Below the pieces are notes generated by a model. It did no database searches and was not told the origin of the DNA. It saw only the letters and a program-made list of their open reading frames with translations. From the NCBI RefSeq assembly GCF_000524195.1, contig NW_020170395.1, forward strand, positions 1,000,814 to 1,064,813: DNA of 64,000 nt, in the 5' to 3' direction. Position 1 is the first letter of the stretch, and each line of letters begins with the position of its first letter. This DNA is from Echinococcus granulosus. Its lineage: Eukaryota > Platyhelminthes > Cestoda > Cyclophyllidea > Taeniidae. Both the position numbers and the translations under genes were made by a program. This document shows, in pieces, positions 1 to 13,300 of the stretch.

Positions 1-310
1 TGTGGCACGGTTTTCGAGCCATTCTAGTAGTCTCTCAGCTCGTCCGTATGCAACATTGCCTTATTACGCCATCAACGAAGACTTGGGCACTACTGTAATA
101 AGATAGTGGTTCATCCCTCGTTTCTGGTGAGGCGCCACTTTTGTGCTTGGAATTAGCCTCCTTGTACCTCGCTGGGTGGGCTGGCCTTTTGGGCCATGCT
201 AATAGCCCAGACACCTTCTCCGTGCTGAATATATGTATTCTGCCCGAGTATTGTGTCTTCTTTCGTCTTCAGGGAGTCTCGGGACGCTGCACTACATCTG
301 TACTCCTTTA
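1..310 (+). repeat. Dispersed repeat R1, copy 1, with inverted R1b module at its left edge
   Basis: The segment at about 115-300 shares long blocks with 8.8-9.0 kb and 47.4-47.6 kb: the block ggcgccactttt, then a cgctgggtgggctggcc block, then cccgagtattgtgtc followed by cttcag. The first 45 bases (starting tgtggcacggttttcgagcc) match the reverse complement of 28262-28300, so a second module sits here in the opposite orientation. The element may be truncated by the window edge. Its TG start and non-coding look would fit an LTR or miniature LTR element such as the TRIMs reported from taeniid tapeworms, but I cannot confirm that. The ORF at 141-449 is a product of the repeat and not a supported gene. 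Confidence 0.7.
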
Positions 311-1036
311 TTTATCGTTCCTCAATAAGGAATGTCCTTTTTCGACTTATCTAGCAGTTCCATGTAACAACTATAAAATCATTCTATTTTTATCGGAGAT
401 TATGACTAGCAAATTCGATTTAAAACCTAGGCTTTGTTTTGATTGTTAATAAGAAAGAAGAGTTCTTTTGAGGCCCTCCTGCAAACTCAATGAAGATGCA
501 CATAATTTTCGCAAAAAACCCAAGATTTTCAGCAATGGTTAGGGTCACAAGCATGCAAATAAGCAATAAAATTGCACACGAACAAAATAATGTTAGGCGC
601 TTTTGGGACATTACCTAACCTGCACAAATGCATGTGTTGCATCGCTGCGATCTATTTTTTTGCAATACAGTTTTTCGTATACTACAAAATACCTTAATGT
701 CAACCAAACGTTTAATATTAATGGTAATTAATAATGCCATCATTAATATCACTATACTAATCAGTAGGAATATTAGTAATCTTAAGTGACAGCTTGCTTG
801 GTTGCTATTTTGCCCCAGAAGAAATAAAACATGGCGTTTTCGATGATTATACTGATAAAGTTTAATAAAAATAGATAGTAGCGTTTACTATGTCTGCGAC
901 AGTAACATTTTGCCCGTTATCGCTAGATGTGAACATTGTAAATGGACAAATCAAATACCCGCGCATTTGAAGTGCAGCCAGTCTAGCCCGTCTAATTCGT
1001 GACCGATTCTTCGCCGCTGGCGTACTACACACCTGG
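311..1036. other. Spacer upstream of NAA50
   Basis: AT-rich sequence with no supported exon. It must contain the NAA50 promoter and 5' UTR, but I see no diagnostic element. The NAA50 reading frame stays open upstream to a TGA at 968-970 without another ATG, so the ATG at 1037 is the first usable start in that frame. Confidence 0.5.
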
Positions 1037-1597
1037 ATGACATCGGCAGAGCCCTCAATTAATGGTTCTGTGACTAGGCTCAGGAAAGCAGACGATGTGC
1101 GCATTGAACTAGGCGAATTGACTGTACACAATGTAAATCAGCTAAAGATTATTAATAGAACGGTTTTTCCTGTACATTACACGGACAAATTCTACACTGA
1201 TCTTCTTAAACAACCACAACTCTGCCGGCTTGCTTACTTTAATGACATAGTTGTTGGTGCAGTTTGCTACCGATATGAGAAGGTGGACGGGTCGGATAAC
1301 CTCAAGAAGTGTTATATTATGACCCTGGGTTGTCTGGCGCCTTATCGTCGTTATGGTGTCGGTTCTTTGCTTCTTCGCCATGTTCTGCGGAAATGCACAA
1401 AAAATAAGCAAGTAAAGTCAATTTATCTTCACGTGCATATTGAAAATGATGCTGCTGTAAGGTTCTACGAGAAGTTTGACTTCCAAATCACGAGAAAGAT
1501 TGAAAATTATTACCACCGGCTTTCACCGCAGGATGCCTACATTCTGGAGAAACAGTTGGACCACTCCGTTCCAGTCAGTGATTCAGATTCTGACTAA
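1037..1597 (+). CDS. NAA50: N-alpha-acetyltransferase 50 (NAA50/San-like)
   Basis: GNAT-fold acetyltransferase of 186 residues. In other animals NAA50 acetylates N-terminal Met-starting peptides, associates with the NatA complex (NAA10/NAA15) and is needed for sister-chromatid cohesion. The substrate-binding FPVHY motif is at residues 44-48. YIMTLGCLAPYRR starts at 93, the acetyl-CoA loop RRYGVG (R-x-x-G-x-G) at 104-109, and YLHVHIEN at 130-137. The two residues described as catalytic in human NAA50, Tyr73 and His112, correspond to Tyr93 and His132. The offset of 20 reflects a longer N-terminus (human begins close to RIELG; here RIELG starts at 22). A short acidic Ser/Asp tail follows the domain. 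The gene is read without introns, unlike its neighbours. The next gene is on the opposite strand, so the two converge. Confidence 0.95.
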   Translation: MTSAEPSINGSVTRLRKADDVRIELGELTVHNVNQLKIINRTVFPVHYTDKFYTDLLKQPQLCRLAYFNDIVVGAVCYRYEKVDGSDNLKKCYIMTLGCLAPYRRYGVGSLLLRHVLRKCTKNKQVKSIYLHVHIENDAAVRFYEKFDFQITRKIENYYHRLSPQDAYILEKQLDHSVPVSDSDSD

Positions 1598-1869
1598 ATA
1601 TATGCCCGTACTACACACGAATATTTACTTTGCCACTTCCTCATGGGTGGGCATTTTAACTTACTTGATGCAGCTTCTGTATGCTAATACTGTGTAACAC
1701 TAGTTGCTCTGGATTTTCACTGCCTAGTTTTATATTTTCTTGCCTATTTGCTGTTTTGTGTTCTGCACATCGACTACATTATTGCCTCTAACTATCGTTG
1801 GTTTTCATCGACATTCTGGCAAAGTTAAGCGTAGTGGTTTTGCTTTTAATGCTCGTTTCATTCCACCAA

Positions 1870-1875
1870 AATAAA
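1870..1875 (+). terminator. Polyadenylation signal AATAAA of NAA50
   Basis: Canonical AATAAA about 270 bases after the NAA50 stop codon, in a T-rich context. It is a plausible 3' end; no transcript data were available. Confidence 0.55.
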
Positions 1876-3360
1876 ACTGTATTTTATATTATTTCGTATG
1901 GCAAAAATTTTGATCTACACCAATTGGGATTATGTACCTGCTACACTAGGCGTTCTTAGAATTGCTGAGTAATGGGGTTTCTTTTCAAGAGCATGAAACG
2001 ATCGTCTAATGGAATGCCAGTGAATAAACAGCATAAGTGATTGATACTCTCTTTCACATTGCCCACCGTTTTTTTATTGTATTCTGGATAATGAGGTTTT
2101 GTAATTTTAACTTTCCGTGGTTTGACTCGGTTGTATCCGTGCTGGGGATTATCATACCTGTTAGTTTAGCGAAATTGAGTTTCGGTATGTTTCCAAATCA
2201 TGCTTGTTTTTCTACGTTGCTGAGTTTGAAACAGGAAGTTTGGTGGGTATGCAAACATCTTCTTTGCTATGTACTACATTCTTTAGCTTGGACTCCTGCC
2301 AGATTATACTACTGTATCAGTTGTACCCTAATTGAGACGTACGCGCGCAAAAGCTCAGCCGTACCAGCTATTGGGCCAACTCTATCTTTTGGTTTTATAA
2401 AAATTCACTGCTGTACAGAAGTCGTATGCCTTGGTCGGTGCCTCGGTGACTACGCCTGAAAAAGGTTTCTGTAAGACGGTAGACTGCGGAAAGGCACCTT
2501 CTTGCCTCCTATCTTTGTGGCTCACGTGGGTTCATCTGATATTTAAATGCACAAGCCTGTGGTGCAAGTGCAACTCGTCGCAAGCGCCAAGTGTACCAAG
2601 CCATAATTGTGATTGAGCACATACAAGTTTTCTCCGGGGAGTTATATATCTCGCCTTTGAAATACACGCTCTTGTTAAACTAGTTTTCTAGTTGTAACTT
2701 CATTCTCATAGTTGGATTTAAATGATCCTAATTTGCAATTTTCTGACCCACCGAAAGGCGGTAGCTAACGGCGTATCGCAGTTCAAAGGTACGCGGATGA
2801 CCATCTGGGCGCCTTGACGTTAACATGGTCTGGATAGGAGACGACATTTGTGGGAGATATCATGAGGTCAGTTTCCCTTCACCAGATGGGACTTTGAAAA
2901 TGAATTTTATTTCTCCAAAAGTGCACAACCACTGTTCCAAACGTAAATCCTGTAGTTCCAAAAGGCACTAAAGCCTCACATACGATGCGCAATTAAGTAA
3001 AGCGAGACCTCTGGAGTTTACAAAAGAACAGGATGAACTTTGCAAGGTTAAAATACACTTATTTTTACCATACACCGCGACGTTTTCGATGTAATCTAGC
3101 TCTTAAGTAATACTAGAGAAGCTTTGGGGCGGGAAGGTTCGTCAGTGCAGCTGAAACATCCCGAGGCAGCCTACTTCACGCCGTTCTCGGGCTCAAAAAT
3201 GTATCGAATTCGAATCTTTCCATGATTTAAGTGCGCGTTTTGTTCCTGTGAGGAGATCATGTGCCCAGGTTTTATCGCTTGTCATGCTACCATCCAGAAA
3301 TTCCGGATCGTTCTGCTTATTGGAAGCAGAAACTGTCGAAGTAGCCAGTGCGCACGCGCT
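1876..3360. other. Intergenic spacer between NAA50 and repeat R2
   Basis: No exon with good splice sites or recognisable protein similarity. The ORFs at 2037-2459 and 2431-2616 have no family resemblance and random-looking composition. I see nothing specific here. Confidence 0.4.
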
Positions 3361-3660
3361 AGCTTTTTTAAATCACAGATGTCCACCATTTTCGTGAAAA
3401 CATGCCCCTTGCACAACTTAATGGTAGGCTATGCATCGACCATTCAGGCTCAGGCGCTCCATGTAGCAACTGAATGTTCGCAGCGTTAAATGACTGTAGA
3501 GGCTGTGCAATGAGAGCAGAGTCGCCGCGGCCGTGGTGCAAGACTAATCGTCTTTTAAATGTCCTACCGTTGAACGTCGCACCGCCGCAGCTTGTTACAT
3601 TTGAAGTCACTTGTAAATGCAAGTAGATATTTGGGGTTCCGAGTTCGCAGAAGGCTTCGG
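3361..3660 (-). repeat. Dispersed repeat R2, copy 1
   Basis: The reverse complement of this stretch aligns over about 300 bases with the plus strand of 17716-18045. Shared blocks in the same order are gaagcctt.tgcgaac, cttgcattta, caagctgcgg and aacattcag, and both copies have cctgaatggtcg near the end. By eye the copies are roughly two-thirds identical. The minus-strand ORF at 3368-3694 and the plus-strand ORF at 17683-17880 share a short in-frame peptide pattern (LHLQ, then TSCGG), so the family may derive from a coding mobile element. I do not recognise which. Confidence 0.7.
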
Positions 3661-4364
3661 TACCCCGCACTTCCACGCGCGTACCTACTACCACTGTGGC
3701 CTGCCATCTTGATTAATGTCCAAGCCAGGCAAGAAGGGTGCGCCGTCCGCTGCAGGTAGTGAAGCTGCACAGTTGGCACTTCCTACTCCAACTGGTGCTC
3801 CGACGGTAGCACGTTTTTTTGTGTAGGTTTCTGCGACACTAAGTCTCAGTTGGACTTGAATGACTTTCACGAGTTTGGCCGACCAACCGCTAAGGTCAGT
3901 GGCTTGATACGGAATTTGATCACGTTTTGTGAATCTGCGCCTTTTGAGTTACTCTTGTGAGAGAGAGTTTCTAAAAGACGCATCTAGCATCACGCGCCAT
4001 GGCGACAAGTAGCCTGACGAGCATTCCAGCCAAGCGACTTCGTTTACACACAACTCACGGTGTGTTGAAGCATGCACGTGTGCTTCAACGCTGAGAGTGG
4101 TTTGAACCTTATACCAATTGTATTTCACGAACTCTACGTAAAAATGACGAGTTTCCTTTGTGTAAGCTATCTTCTACAACTCATAAAACAAACGTGTATT
4201 CCGTATGAGCATTGCTAGGCGACAATACCACGGTATAAATGCAAGGTCGTTCGATGATGCAGAAGCAAATTTATGACAAAATAGGGGGACAGCTAACAAA
4301 AAAGTAGTCGGAGACATAAAAAAGTATATCAATAAGGTGATAATGTTGAGCGGTGTGCATCGCC
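3661..4364. other. Spacer and 3' flank of the ARMC8-like gene
   Basis: The ARMC8 3' UTR should lie immediately below 4365 on the minus strand. I see no canonical AATAAA on that strand here, only A-rich variants, so the poly(A) site is undefined. No other gene is supported. Confidence 0.4.
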
Positions 4365-7300
4365 TCAATTGTCCTCAAATTCGCCCTCCTCCGAAATCGC
4401 ACTGCCCGTGGAGGCTTCTACTCTCCTTGGTGGCGATGCAGACGCCGGTTCATCTTCAGTATCCTTCAGCAGACTCGCTAGTAGACTCTTCAGCCCGCCC
4501 TTAGCTCCCGCGGAATCTGTGAAGTCCTTGGCAAGGGTAAATTTGGCCTCCTGTCGGTGGAGGAGAGGACAGCTGTTTCGATAATGCGGAGAGGTGGTAG
4601 TGGAGGCAGCGGCACTGACAAATCTTTTGCCTCTCCGCCTTCGCGGTCGTTCATCCTCGGAGTCGCCACCGCGGCCGCACTGGTAATGCCAATCCCAGAC
4701 TTCTCTAAACACTTGTTTTGAGCTACTGCTGCTGGAGGTAATAGAGGTGGAGGAGGTGCTCGTCTCCGAGTAGACGAAGAAGAGATCGATAAAGCTGCCT
4801 AGCAGACGAAGCAAGGGTTTGTCTTGGGGTTCCGCCTCGACTGTAGGGGGTGGTGGTGGATCAGAGGCTTCAACAAAAGTCTCTGGAGTAGTTTCCATGA
4901 TCTCAGGAGACTGCCGAATGGGACTAGAGGAGGTGGTAGTGGTGGCCACTGAGCGGCGATGTGATGAGCGAAATGAGGAGCGACGACACCAGGAGGAAGA
5001 CGAAGGTGTCTTGTAGCCAATACGGTTACCCCGAGAGTCGTCAAAGAGGAGTAGAGTGAGGATTTGGGTGAAGAGTTCACCCGGTGAATCACCACCCACT
5101 GAAGTTGCCAGGGCTAAAAATGAAGAAAAATTTCCAATGTATATTTAGTACTGACAAACGTTCAGTAGGATTGGATATCAGACGAGATAAGAAAAACACG
5201 AATTTATGTTATTATCGGCGTAAAGTCAATAAATAAACCTAACCATTCTCTTAATTTGGCAGGTGGATACCGCTAGATTTAAAGTTCATATTCATTTTGT
5301 TCGAAAATATTGCGAAATTAGATTAGTAGCCCTACCTAGCACCAAATTTCGTGCCTTTCGTTTAGCTAATAAATATGCAAAATCTAAATCAACGGACCCA
5401 GAAGTTGAGGAGAAATAGCCAAGGTTATGTCGAAAACTTTCCATACGATGCAGATACAAGATAAATGACTTACGTTCCGGAGCTTCCAGAATATTCACGA
5501 CCACCAGTATCACACCACAAAGAAGGGCTGTTTCGGCGTCCGGCTAAAAGTAAGGTCAAATATACCAGAACCCAAACAGCATCTAAACGGTAATTAGACA
5601 AGCGACTCACGGTGATAGCCGTCGCAAGGGATTCGATGAGCTCACTTTGGTACCAAAACTGACTCCGAGCGTCAGCATTAGTGAGAAGATTAGCCAGAAC
5701 TACCATCGCCTTAGAGTAAAAAAAGACCTAATCAATGGTCCTGCTTTTCTAACAAACGATTAATGAATACCCCTAAGGCCCTATTCTAACTGAATTAGTA
5801 CTGTTTAGTAGAAATAAAAGAATACGTGGTGGCACCAAGTCTTCAACAGGATAATTAGGTAAAACGAAACATTATGCAGAAATATGGTAGAAATCGGTAA
5901 GACTGCATGACAGTTAGCAGTGACAATAGGGTAAGATGACTTGATTGCCAGAAAAAAAAACAATAATATTTATTGTGATAACCCTAGGGACAGAAAACCT
6001 ACCTCATACTTGGCACTCGTAGATTGATTCGATGACAACACCTTTGCCAACAGAGAGAAAACGCCCTCACTGTAGTCCGTCACTTGTACCTACGGTTAAT
6101 GCAAGAAGGTGCATGGCTGCATGACATCTGACCACACATCTACACCAAGCCACCACATGACAGCAGTACGCATTAAATAATTGTTACTTAAAAGACAATA
6201 AGTAGATGAGGACACACCTCCTTCAGAGCGAATATGTTGCGAAGTAAGAGAAGGCTCTTCTGAATAAAGTACAATTCCAAGTGAGTTCGGGAGGGTTTAG
6301 AGTTGAGAACACTTCCACTTGTCTCAAATACCACCGTCTTCTCCTCATGTCTGCCTACCGCAGGAGCATCGCTACAAATAGAATAAAAGGATGTCGCATT
6401 TAAATGTCTAATGGCTGTCTTTGATCATACGAAAATAATCCCCGTTGAGATGAGAGCGGTATTATTGATTATTCTGGAAAAATAAACAGAAGTTTGATCC
6501 TTTTTAACTTCAGCAAACCGTGGGCAATGGTTGAGGTATTTGAAAAGAAATGCAGATATGCATTAAATGTAATAAATCGACAATAAAAGCATCAACAAAC
6601 AATTTATGTCAAGTAACTTGGAAAAGTAGCGCAGAGGAGAAAAAAAACATCCCCCATCAGACTGACCAATGGAGATTCAAAGACATGGGTGTGTAAACCC
6701 AATGCCCATAAAGCACGTGATGATAATAGCAAGTTCCCACTCCTTTTGGGTGTGTGGGGAAATCCTGCTACAATAATCGCAAAATCATTAAGGTTACTTT
6801 TTTTCAGATCATTGCTGCATAAACCCACAAAATTGTGCAAAAAACTGCGGAATGATGAACTTGTTAACGTTTGAAAGGTGTAAAACTAAGCAAACAAATT
6901 TCAGAGGATAATATGTTACCCTCATAGTTGCAATTGATGATCTTCAGTCGACGCATTTGTATGTTCGTTTTGATTGCAATTCAAACACGTGGACCCTCTA
7001 GCCTCCGGTTTCGGCCACTATCTTGGTGACATGAGGCTCTGTTTGTCATACTCACTAACAGTTCACTAACCCTTCTGCATAATTATAATGAAGTTCAATT
7101 TGGAATCAAAATCTTCAAATGTCTTCAGGGAGGACTTGAACGTTACAAACCACTTTCAAGCTCGAATTTCACGTTACTTTAAACTGACCAATCACCAACA
7201 GGTGACGAAGGAGAGAGGAGAGCACTACATTGGGAGATGACTTCGGGAACAGTGCGAGCAGTGTCCAGACGCTCAATCGCCTCCAGCCGGTTGGCCAGTC

Positions 7301-10300
7301 GATTAGAGGCAGCAGTGGCAGCCGCACTGGCCAGACCCCAGACACCGTTCAAACGGAGGGAGAGTGCGATTTCCACTTCCTCACCATCGACACGTAGGAG
7401 GGAGTGAAAGACGTCAATGCATTTGACCCGGGACATCTGGAACTAAGAATTCGGCAAATACCTGAAGCAGTCTGAAACAACTGTTTCAACCTAGCTGGCA
7501 ATTATCTAGGGAAAATTCATGGGAGAAATTTTCATTGAGGTTTCAGGCACAGCAAGTTGATATCAGATTCTGCGGACTAGTTATTTGGACTGAGAATATC
7601 GTTTCATAAAGAGAAAATGCGTTTGTGAGAGTGATATGTGAAGTTTAATGCAATGCGTTCACCCAAAATACATCAATGTCACCAGCTTCAATGAGCATGT
7701 GTCCAAAACCTTTAGGCCGTGAACATACAAAGCGAAACATTTTAATGTTTCAGGCTATGAGCTAACAGTGTTCCACGCAAGTTACATGTCAAGGCTAATC
7801 TAAAAATAGAGCTTAGCAGAGCATGATCTTGTACGAGCGGTGATAGTTAATTTGTGAAGGAATAAAAAAGCAAAACGCATCAGAAACTGAGACTGGAAAC
7901 AAATAGAAACATCTCTTGCGTGAGTAAAAAAGGGATTCCAATAGGATGAAAAGGGACTAAGATTGTTGCTTTAAAGATGCCAACGGCAGTAGCTTCAATG
8001 AGCATATTTTCAGACTGTTGATAGTGGGACGCCAAGATTTATTAGATATGCTAGGTTCTAGTAGCCATGCCCGGAAATTCAAGATGAACTAATGGTCTTG
8101 ATGTCAGGCATTTAAATAGGAGTAACATGTTTATAATGTGTTAAAACACGTCTATATTGTAATACCATGGTCATTTAAAAAAAAACAACAAAATTGCATT
8201 AAATTTGAGCTATTTAGACTTGAGATAATGAGGTCGTTAGCATTTGAATTCTGACATCCATTTAATGTTAGGTTACTGAAGTGGTAGATGGAGTACGACC
8301 CTCACATCAAGATTGGGAAGTTGACAGAGTTGGAGATTGACCAGCGTTGAGGAGGCAGCGAGCACGATTTCCGCATGATTTGGATCGGACGAGACCGTCG
8401 GCAGAAGACGAGTGCACAACTGCGAAAATAGTAAACAAGTTAGGTTAGTACCTTAGGGCTGTCTTATCTGAGAGCACTGCGTTCAAACGATTTATGTGAT
8501 TTAATAGGGAAGTGGAGCTAGAAGGGTTTCAAGTGGTATATTTTCGGTAGTAGAACAAATATTTAGCACACCTACCGGCTGTTGAAGAAAACTCTAAGTG
8601 ACCACATGACCTAGAAAGTTATTAATTGGGGACATCTAAAACCCAGATTATTGGTAATGAAGACAAAAAACATGGCAGTCTTGACTAGAAATCTGCAGAC
8701 AAATGGCGGAACCAAGGCCTTGTTAAGCCAGTCCTTGAAGGAAGCATGAATGTCAATAAAAAAGGAATAATAAATAGGTCATCATTGTAATGCTCTGTTT
8801 ATTTGTTTAACCCTGTTTTGGTTTCGTGGACACTTAAGGCTCCACTTTTGTACTTCTGCTGGGTGGCATTATCTCCGGGCCATACTGGTAGCACCCAGCT
8901 CTTCTGTACGCTGATAATAGATATTTTGCCCGAGTATTATGTCTTCATTCGCCCCCAGGAAAGTCTCGAGGCGCTACGCCATCGAAACTATTTCCTCCCA
9001 ATAAATAAGTCACCGTCCTATTCATCAAAAGGAAAAGACTAGAAGTCCACAAAACCCTACTTCTACATCGATAGAGGAGGACAGAGAGGTGGAATAACTC
9101 AACAAACCAACCTCGATTAAGCAGTCTATAATTGAAACATCGCTGAAGAGGGTGTGCAGTAGAGCGGCTGATCGTGATAACCCGTGAAGCAGTTGACACA
9201 CAGCAAGCTAAAGGGATGAGATAGCATCAGGATTGTTGTAAAACAACGATAAATTTCAAACCTACTAAATATGTGCTGCAATAATATCGCATTATGCTGC
9301 TGTGACGTAAGAAGCAAGTCCTTAGTAAAAAATGCGCTGCAATGGAGCAATTAAAGCAATTTTTATGCTAGAATGGAAAAGTGGTCTGGGAATTTACGGA
9401 TGGATGAGCAATGTGATGGCGAAAATCTGGACTGAATGCGAAGAGTAGCAGTAGTGAGAGAAACAAGTAATTAAAAGGGCTAGTACCGTGAGATTGAGAC
9501 TTGCGGTGGAGGTGCTTGTGGTCAAGGAGGGATGCGTGATGAACATCTGGATGAGAGCTCTAGTCATTGACAAATCACCGATCTGAAATTAGACGATTAA
9601 GAAGGTAAATAGTTGTCATTTACACCTAAAATAAGGACTTTGATGAAATCGCTGACAATACACGCATTCACTTGACTGCCCATATGGTCTACTGCTCAGG
9701 AAAATTTGGGACTTATTAGTCGAAATGTAGTTTTATGCATTCAAAAAGTGATTCCCGTGACCCTATTGAAAGCATTACAGACGCTTTTGATCGGAATATA
9801 GTTATAATTCTTGTTAGCTCTGGAGCAGCTTGACTTTTGTGGGCTATGGTGGTCGACTTTCTTCGATACCTTAGCAGTGGAGATGGTAGTAGGTCCACAA
9901 ATACAGCACTGGACCTGAACTGATTCAGCGTCTTTTTTAGTGCAATGTCTGTTGAAATGGATGACATCGTCACTCTTCAGAAGGGAACTATGAAATACAA
10001 GGAAATGAAATGAACCCGCCCACACAATGCAAGTATTTGCGCCAGAAAGAAAAGTATATATAGGGGAAGTATAACTAGATGCACATGAAGTAGTGACATC
10101 AACATCGTCCGGCACATGTATAGCCCGAACAAATTATTTTGATATGCCTTAACCCCTCTAATAAACAAAAATTTACAGAAATCAACTTACTCGGACACGA
10201 ACACCTTCACAAGTAGAGACAAGACAGGCAAAAAGGCGAGAGAAGGGGATGAGTTGTTCCAGAAAGTCGGCGTAGTCATCCTTATAAAATGGATTAAAAG

Positions 10301-13300
10301 GGATGGTTTAAAGCACTTGCAGGCTAGCCAGCAATGCTAAAAGTCCAGACACTTCAGCCACTCAAAAAGGACTAATCACGAAGTATTATGCGCTCATATG
10401 AGGAAATTATTGTGAAATAAGACAAGTTACATCGTAATGAATGGAAATTCATTTCACCACGAATATCACTGCGTAATTGGCGTAGGGTAAGGGAGAAACC
10501 GTGTGACAGTGTGAGCATTTCACATTTGCAAGACTTGACAATTAGTCAGAAAAATGCTGGCAAGGAAAGAATTCTGGCACTGAAAATTATAATAATTTGG
10601 CGCTTTTAAAAGGCCTCCCACAAATGTACCTTTCAGAAAAACAGCTAAGCGTTGACCGTACCCCCAAATGTCAATCGGGAATATCTGATAAGACAGCTCG
10701 GTTCGTTGTTTGCATAATTCCAGGGCAGATCATATTTGCAGAATGCAAATATGACATGAACCTCCTACAGCAGTAGGCAGTTGTGTACGCCAAAAAGAAG
10801 CTGATTTAAATGTCATAAAAATTGCAAGAAATACACTATTTTGACGTCGAAGCAAATGATAAAAACTAGTTTATCGTAGTGTGTGTATGGAATATCATGT
10901 GACCAAAAGAAAGTCGAAAAACAGTGAAGAAAGGCTTCGAGTACTTTTTTCAAAAACTAGCCTCACGGAGTCCGAGCTAGACAGCAAGCCAAATTCCGAT
11001 GCAAATTCATTTCAGTATCGCAGTCCCACTATGCCTTCAGTGGAGTTTCTAAGAAATAATTTGCATCAATACTTGAGCCTCATCCCTTTTCCAACCCTTT
11101 CTTGACACCCGCTCAGGCACAAATCCGCCACCTGTTCCAACAAGCAAAATACTTCCTTTATTTGACCAAGCTTTCAGTAAAACCATTCCCCTCGTTTTAC
11201 CGCAACTGCGAGATTTTTGGTTGTTTGCCAGCAACTATACGATGGTCCTGCCTGACCTCGGTGTAAAAACTGCCCGACACGAGTTCTTTATCAACTTATG
11301 CCAACAGTTTGTGTAAAACTGTATCACAAACAGACTGACTGGGTTTGAACCACTAAAAATAGATGTGGAAAGCCTTTGGTCTGATGATAAACAAGTTTTT
11401 TTTTAGTCACTGAGCGGCAGTCGGACCAGTCAGTTCGGCAATGCAAGCGTCGGTACCACATAACAATAAAACAATCGGACCGCAGTGGTCGACTTTCCCT
11501 TAATGCTGGTGGAAAATGTTCAAAGCTTTCCATGAGTTATAACGCCTTGGGGAACTTGTCTTCAAGGCTGCTTACGCCACAAACTTACTTCATGGAATCA
11601 TCCTTTCAAACTACGCTAAACTCACAATATCTAGGCAAATAAATCACTAGCCTAGAATGAATTGGTGCAGTTTAGACCGACCGAGGCATATTTTACAAGA
11701 AAACATCACTCTAAGTGAAGATGCATGTCGGCGCTATTAACGACTGACAACGATTTAAGCCATCGGAATTGGCAAGGGAAAGACAGTTCTGTCACCCAGT
11801 GGATCAAAAGAACGGACCAACAGTTCATGAAAGTGAGGAAGTGTACAGCCATTCGTGACGTCGAAAATGGAATCTTTAATGATCTTATAGAGTTTGGAGA
11901 AGTGAAACAAAATGGTCACTTCACATATGGCACAAGCAACCAATCAGAACTTCGATGTCTAGGCCGAGGTGGAGAGACGAAGAGGTAGGTTAGCACCTTC
12001 GCTACCACCGCCGTCACATGTATACAACGCCCCAATTTTCTTATCCAAACATGGCGCTACAAATGTCTGAAATGTTTTCCTTAGCAGTCCTTGATAACAG
12101 GCAGTGCAAAATCGTACTGCAAATTAATTATTTTAATTTAAAGTGGTAGAATGGATGTAGGGTACTTTTGATCTGTAGATAATTACATCTTGGAGTTGAA
12201 GTGGTCAAGCGATTTAAACCACTTCGAATGGTGTCACATATGACATCTAGGTTATGGCAGTTGATTTTCCTCAACGAATGTGGCAGAGAATGCGTTTTAA
12301 TTTTCATCCCTATTAGCCCTTATGGAAATGAATAGCTGATGCAAAATTACCACACTCAGATACCTAGAAATTGAGATGCTCATACTGACTCTGGAGGTTA
12401 GACACAAGCTTCAACAGATACGCAGTAATTACACCAGCACTAAGTTAGAAGGATAAAAGGAAGAATGTAGAATAAAAGACAATGTGTTTAGATTAATCTA
12501 CCACACATATCGTGACGACTGCTGGAAAAATAAGGCCCCAGAATAAATCCAAAGGAGTTAATTATCTTTCGAAAAATAATATGCAATAAAACATCTTGGA
12601 AAGACACATAAGGTTTTGAAAACAATGATTAAAGTAGTGGTGCATTATATCAATTATGCAGTGCTTCAGTAGAACTGCTTCACATCTTTGAACACTAAAT
12701 TGAGTCCGAGGACTTTTCATTAGAGATTCCATCGAGTTCCTCATTCATCCGAGCGCTTCACAACGCGCACAGAAATGAGTAAAATTTAACTGCAAACAAA
12801 GTTGAACCCATTTCTTATGAAAAAAATAACTGTACAAAGGATGCGCAGCATGAATCGAAGATAGCTTTCGGAACGCGGTCAGAAATTGGTGCTCCTTCAC
12901 AGGATTCACCATTCCACTGCGGGATAAACAAGATACCGCATAAGCTTTTCGAGGCACGCAATAAAACTTACGGTAAAAAAATGCGCAAAAGACGAAATAA
13001 ACCATGAAAGTGGTAAGTGACACCGTACATATTGATAAGATTGCAGTTTGATAAAAATAAATTCAACGCTGCAAGAGGCGAGCCTCCGTGTATTAATCTA
13101 AATTTTAAAAATATCTACAGAACTTGATAACCAAGTCAAAACAAAAGCACCCAACCAACCAGAACTTGAGACTCTTTTTGTTTAATAGTTTCAAAAGGAA
13201 CTAGGAGTCATGCCAACTCGTGAGATGCATAGTAGAAATTATTATGAAAGCTATATTCAATTAAGGGTAAAGTCAACAAATGAGGGAAATAGCCGTCAGT

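Noticed and set aside
4819..5016. Plus-strand ORFs over the ARMC8 last exon (also 4369-4584 and the minus 4799-5095 frame)
   Set aside because: Antisense or shifted shadows of a long, low-complexity real exon.
11335..11360. gggtttgaaccac resembling a tRNA T-loop/B box
   Set aside because: No cloverleaf, A box or acceptor stem could be formed around it.
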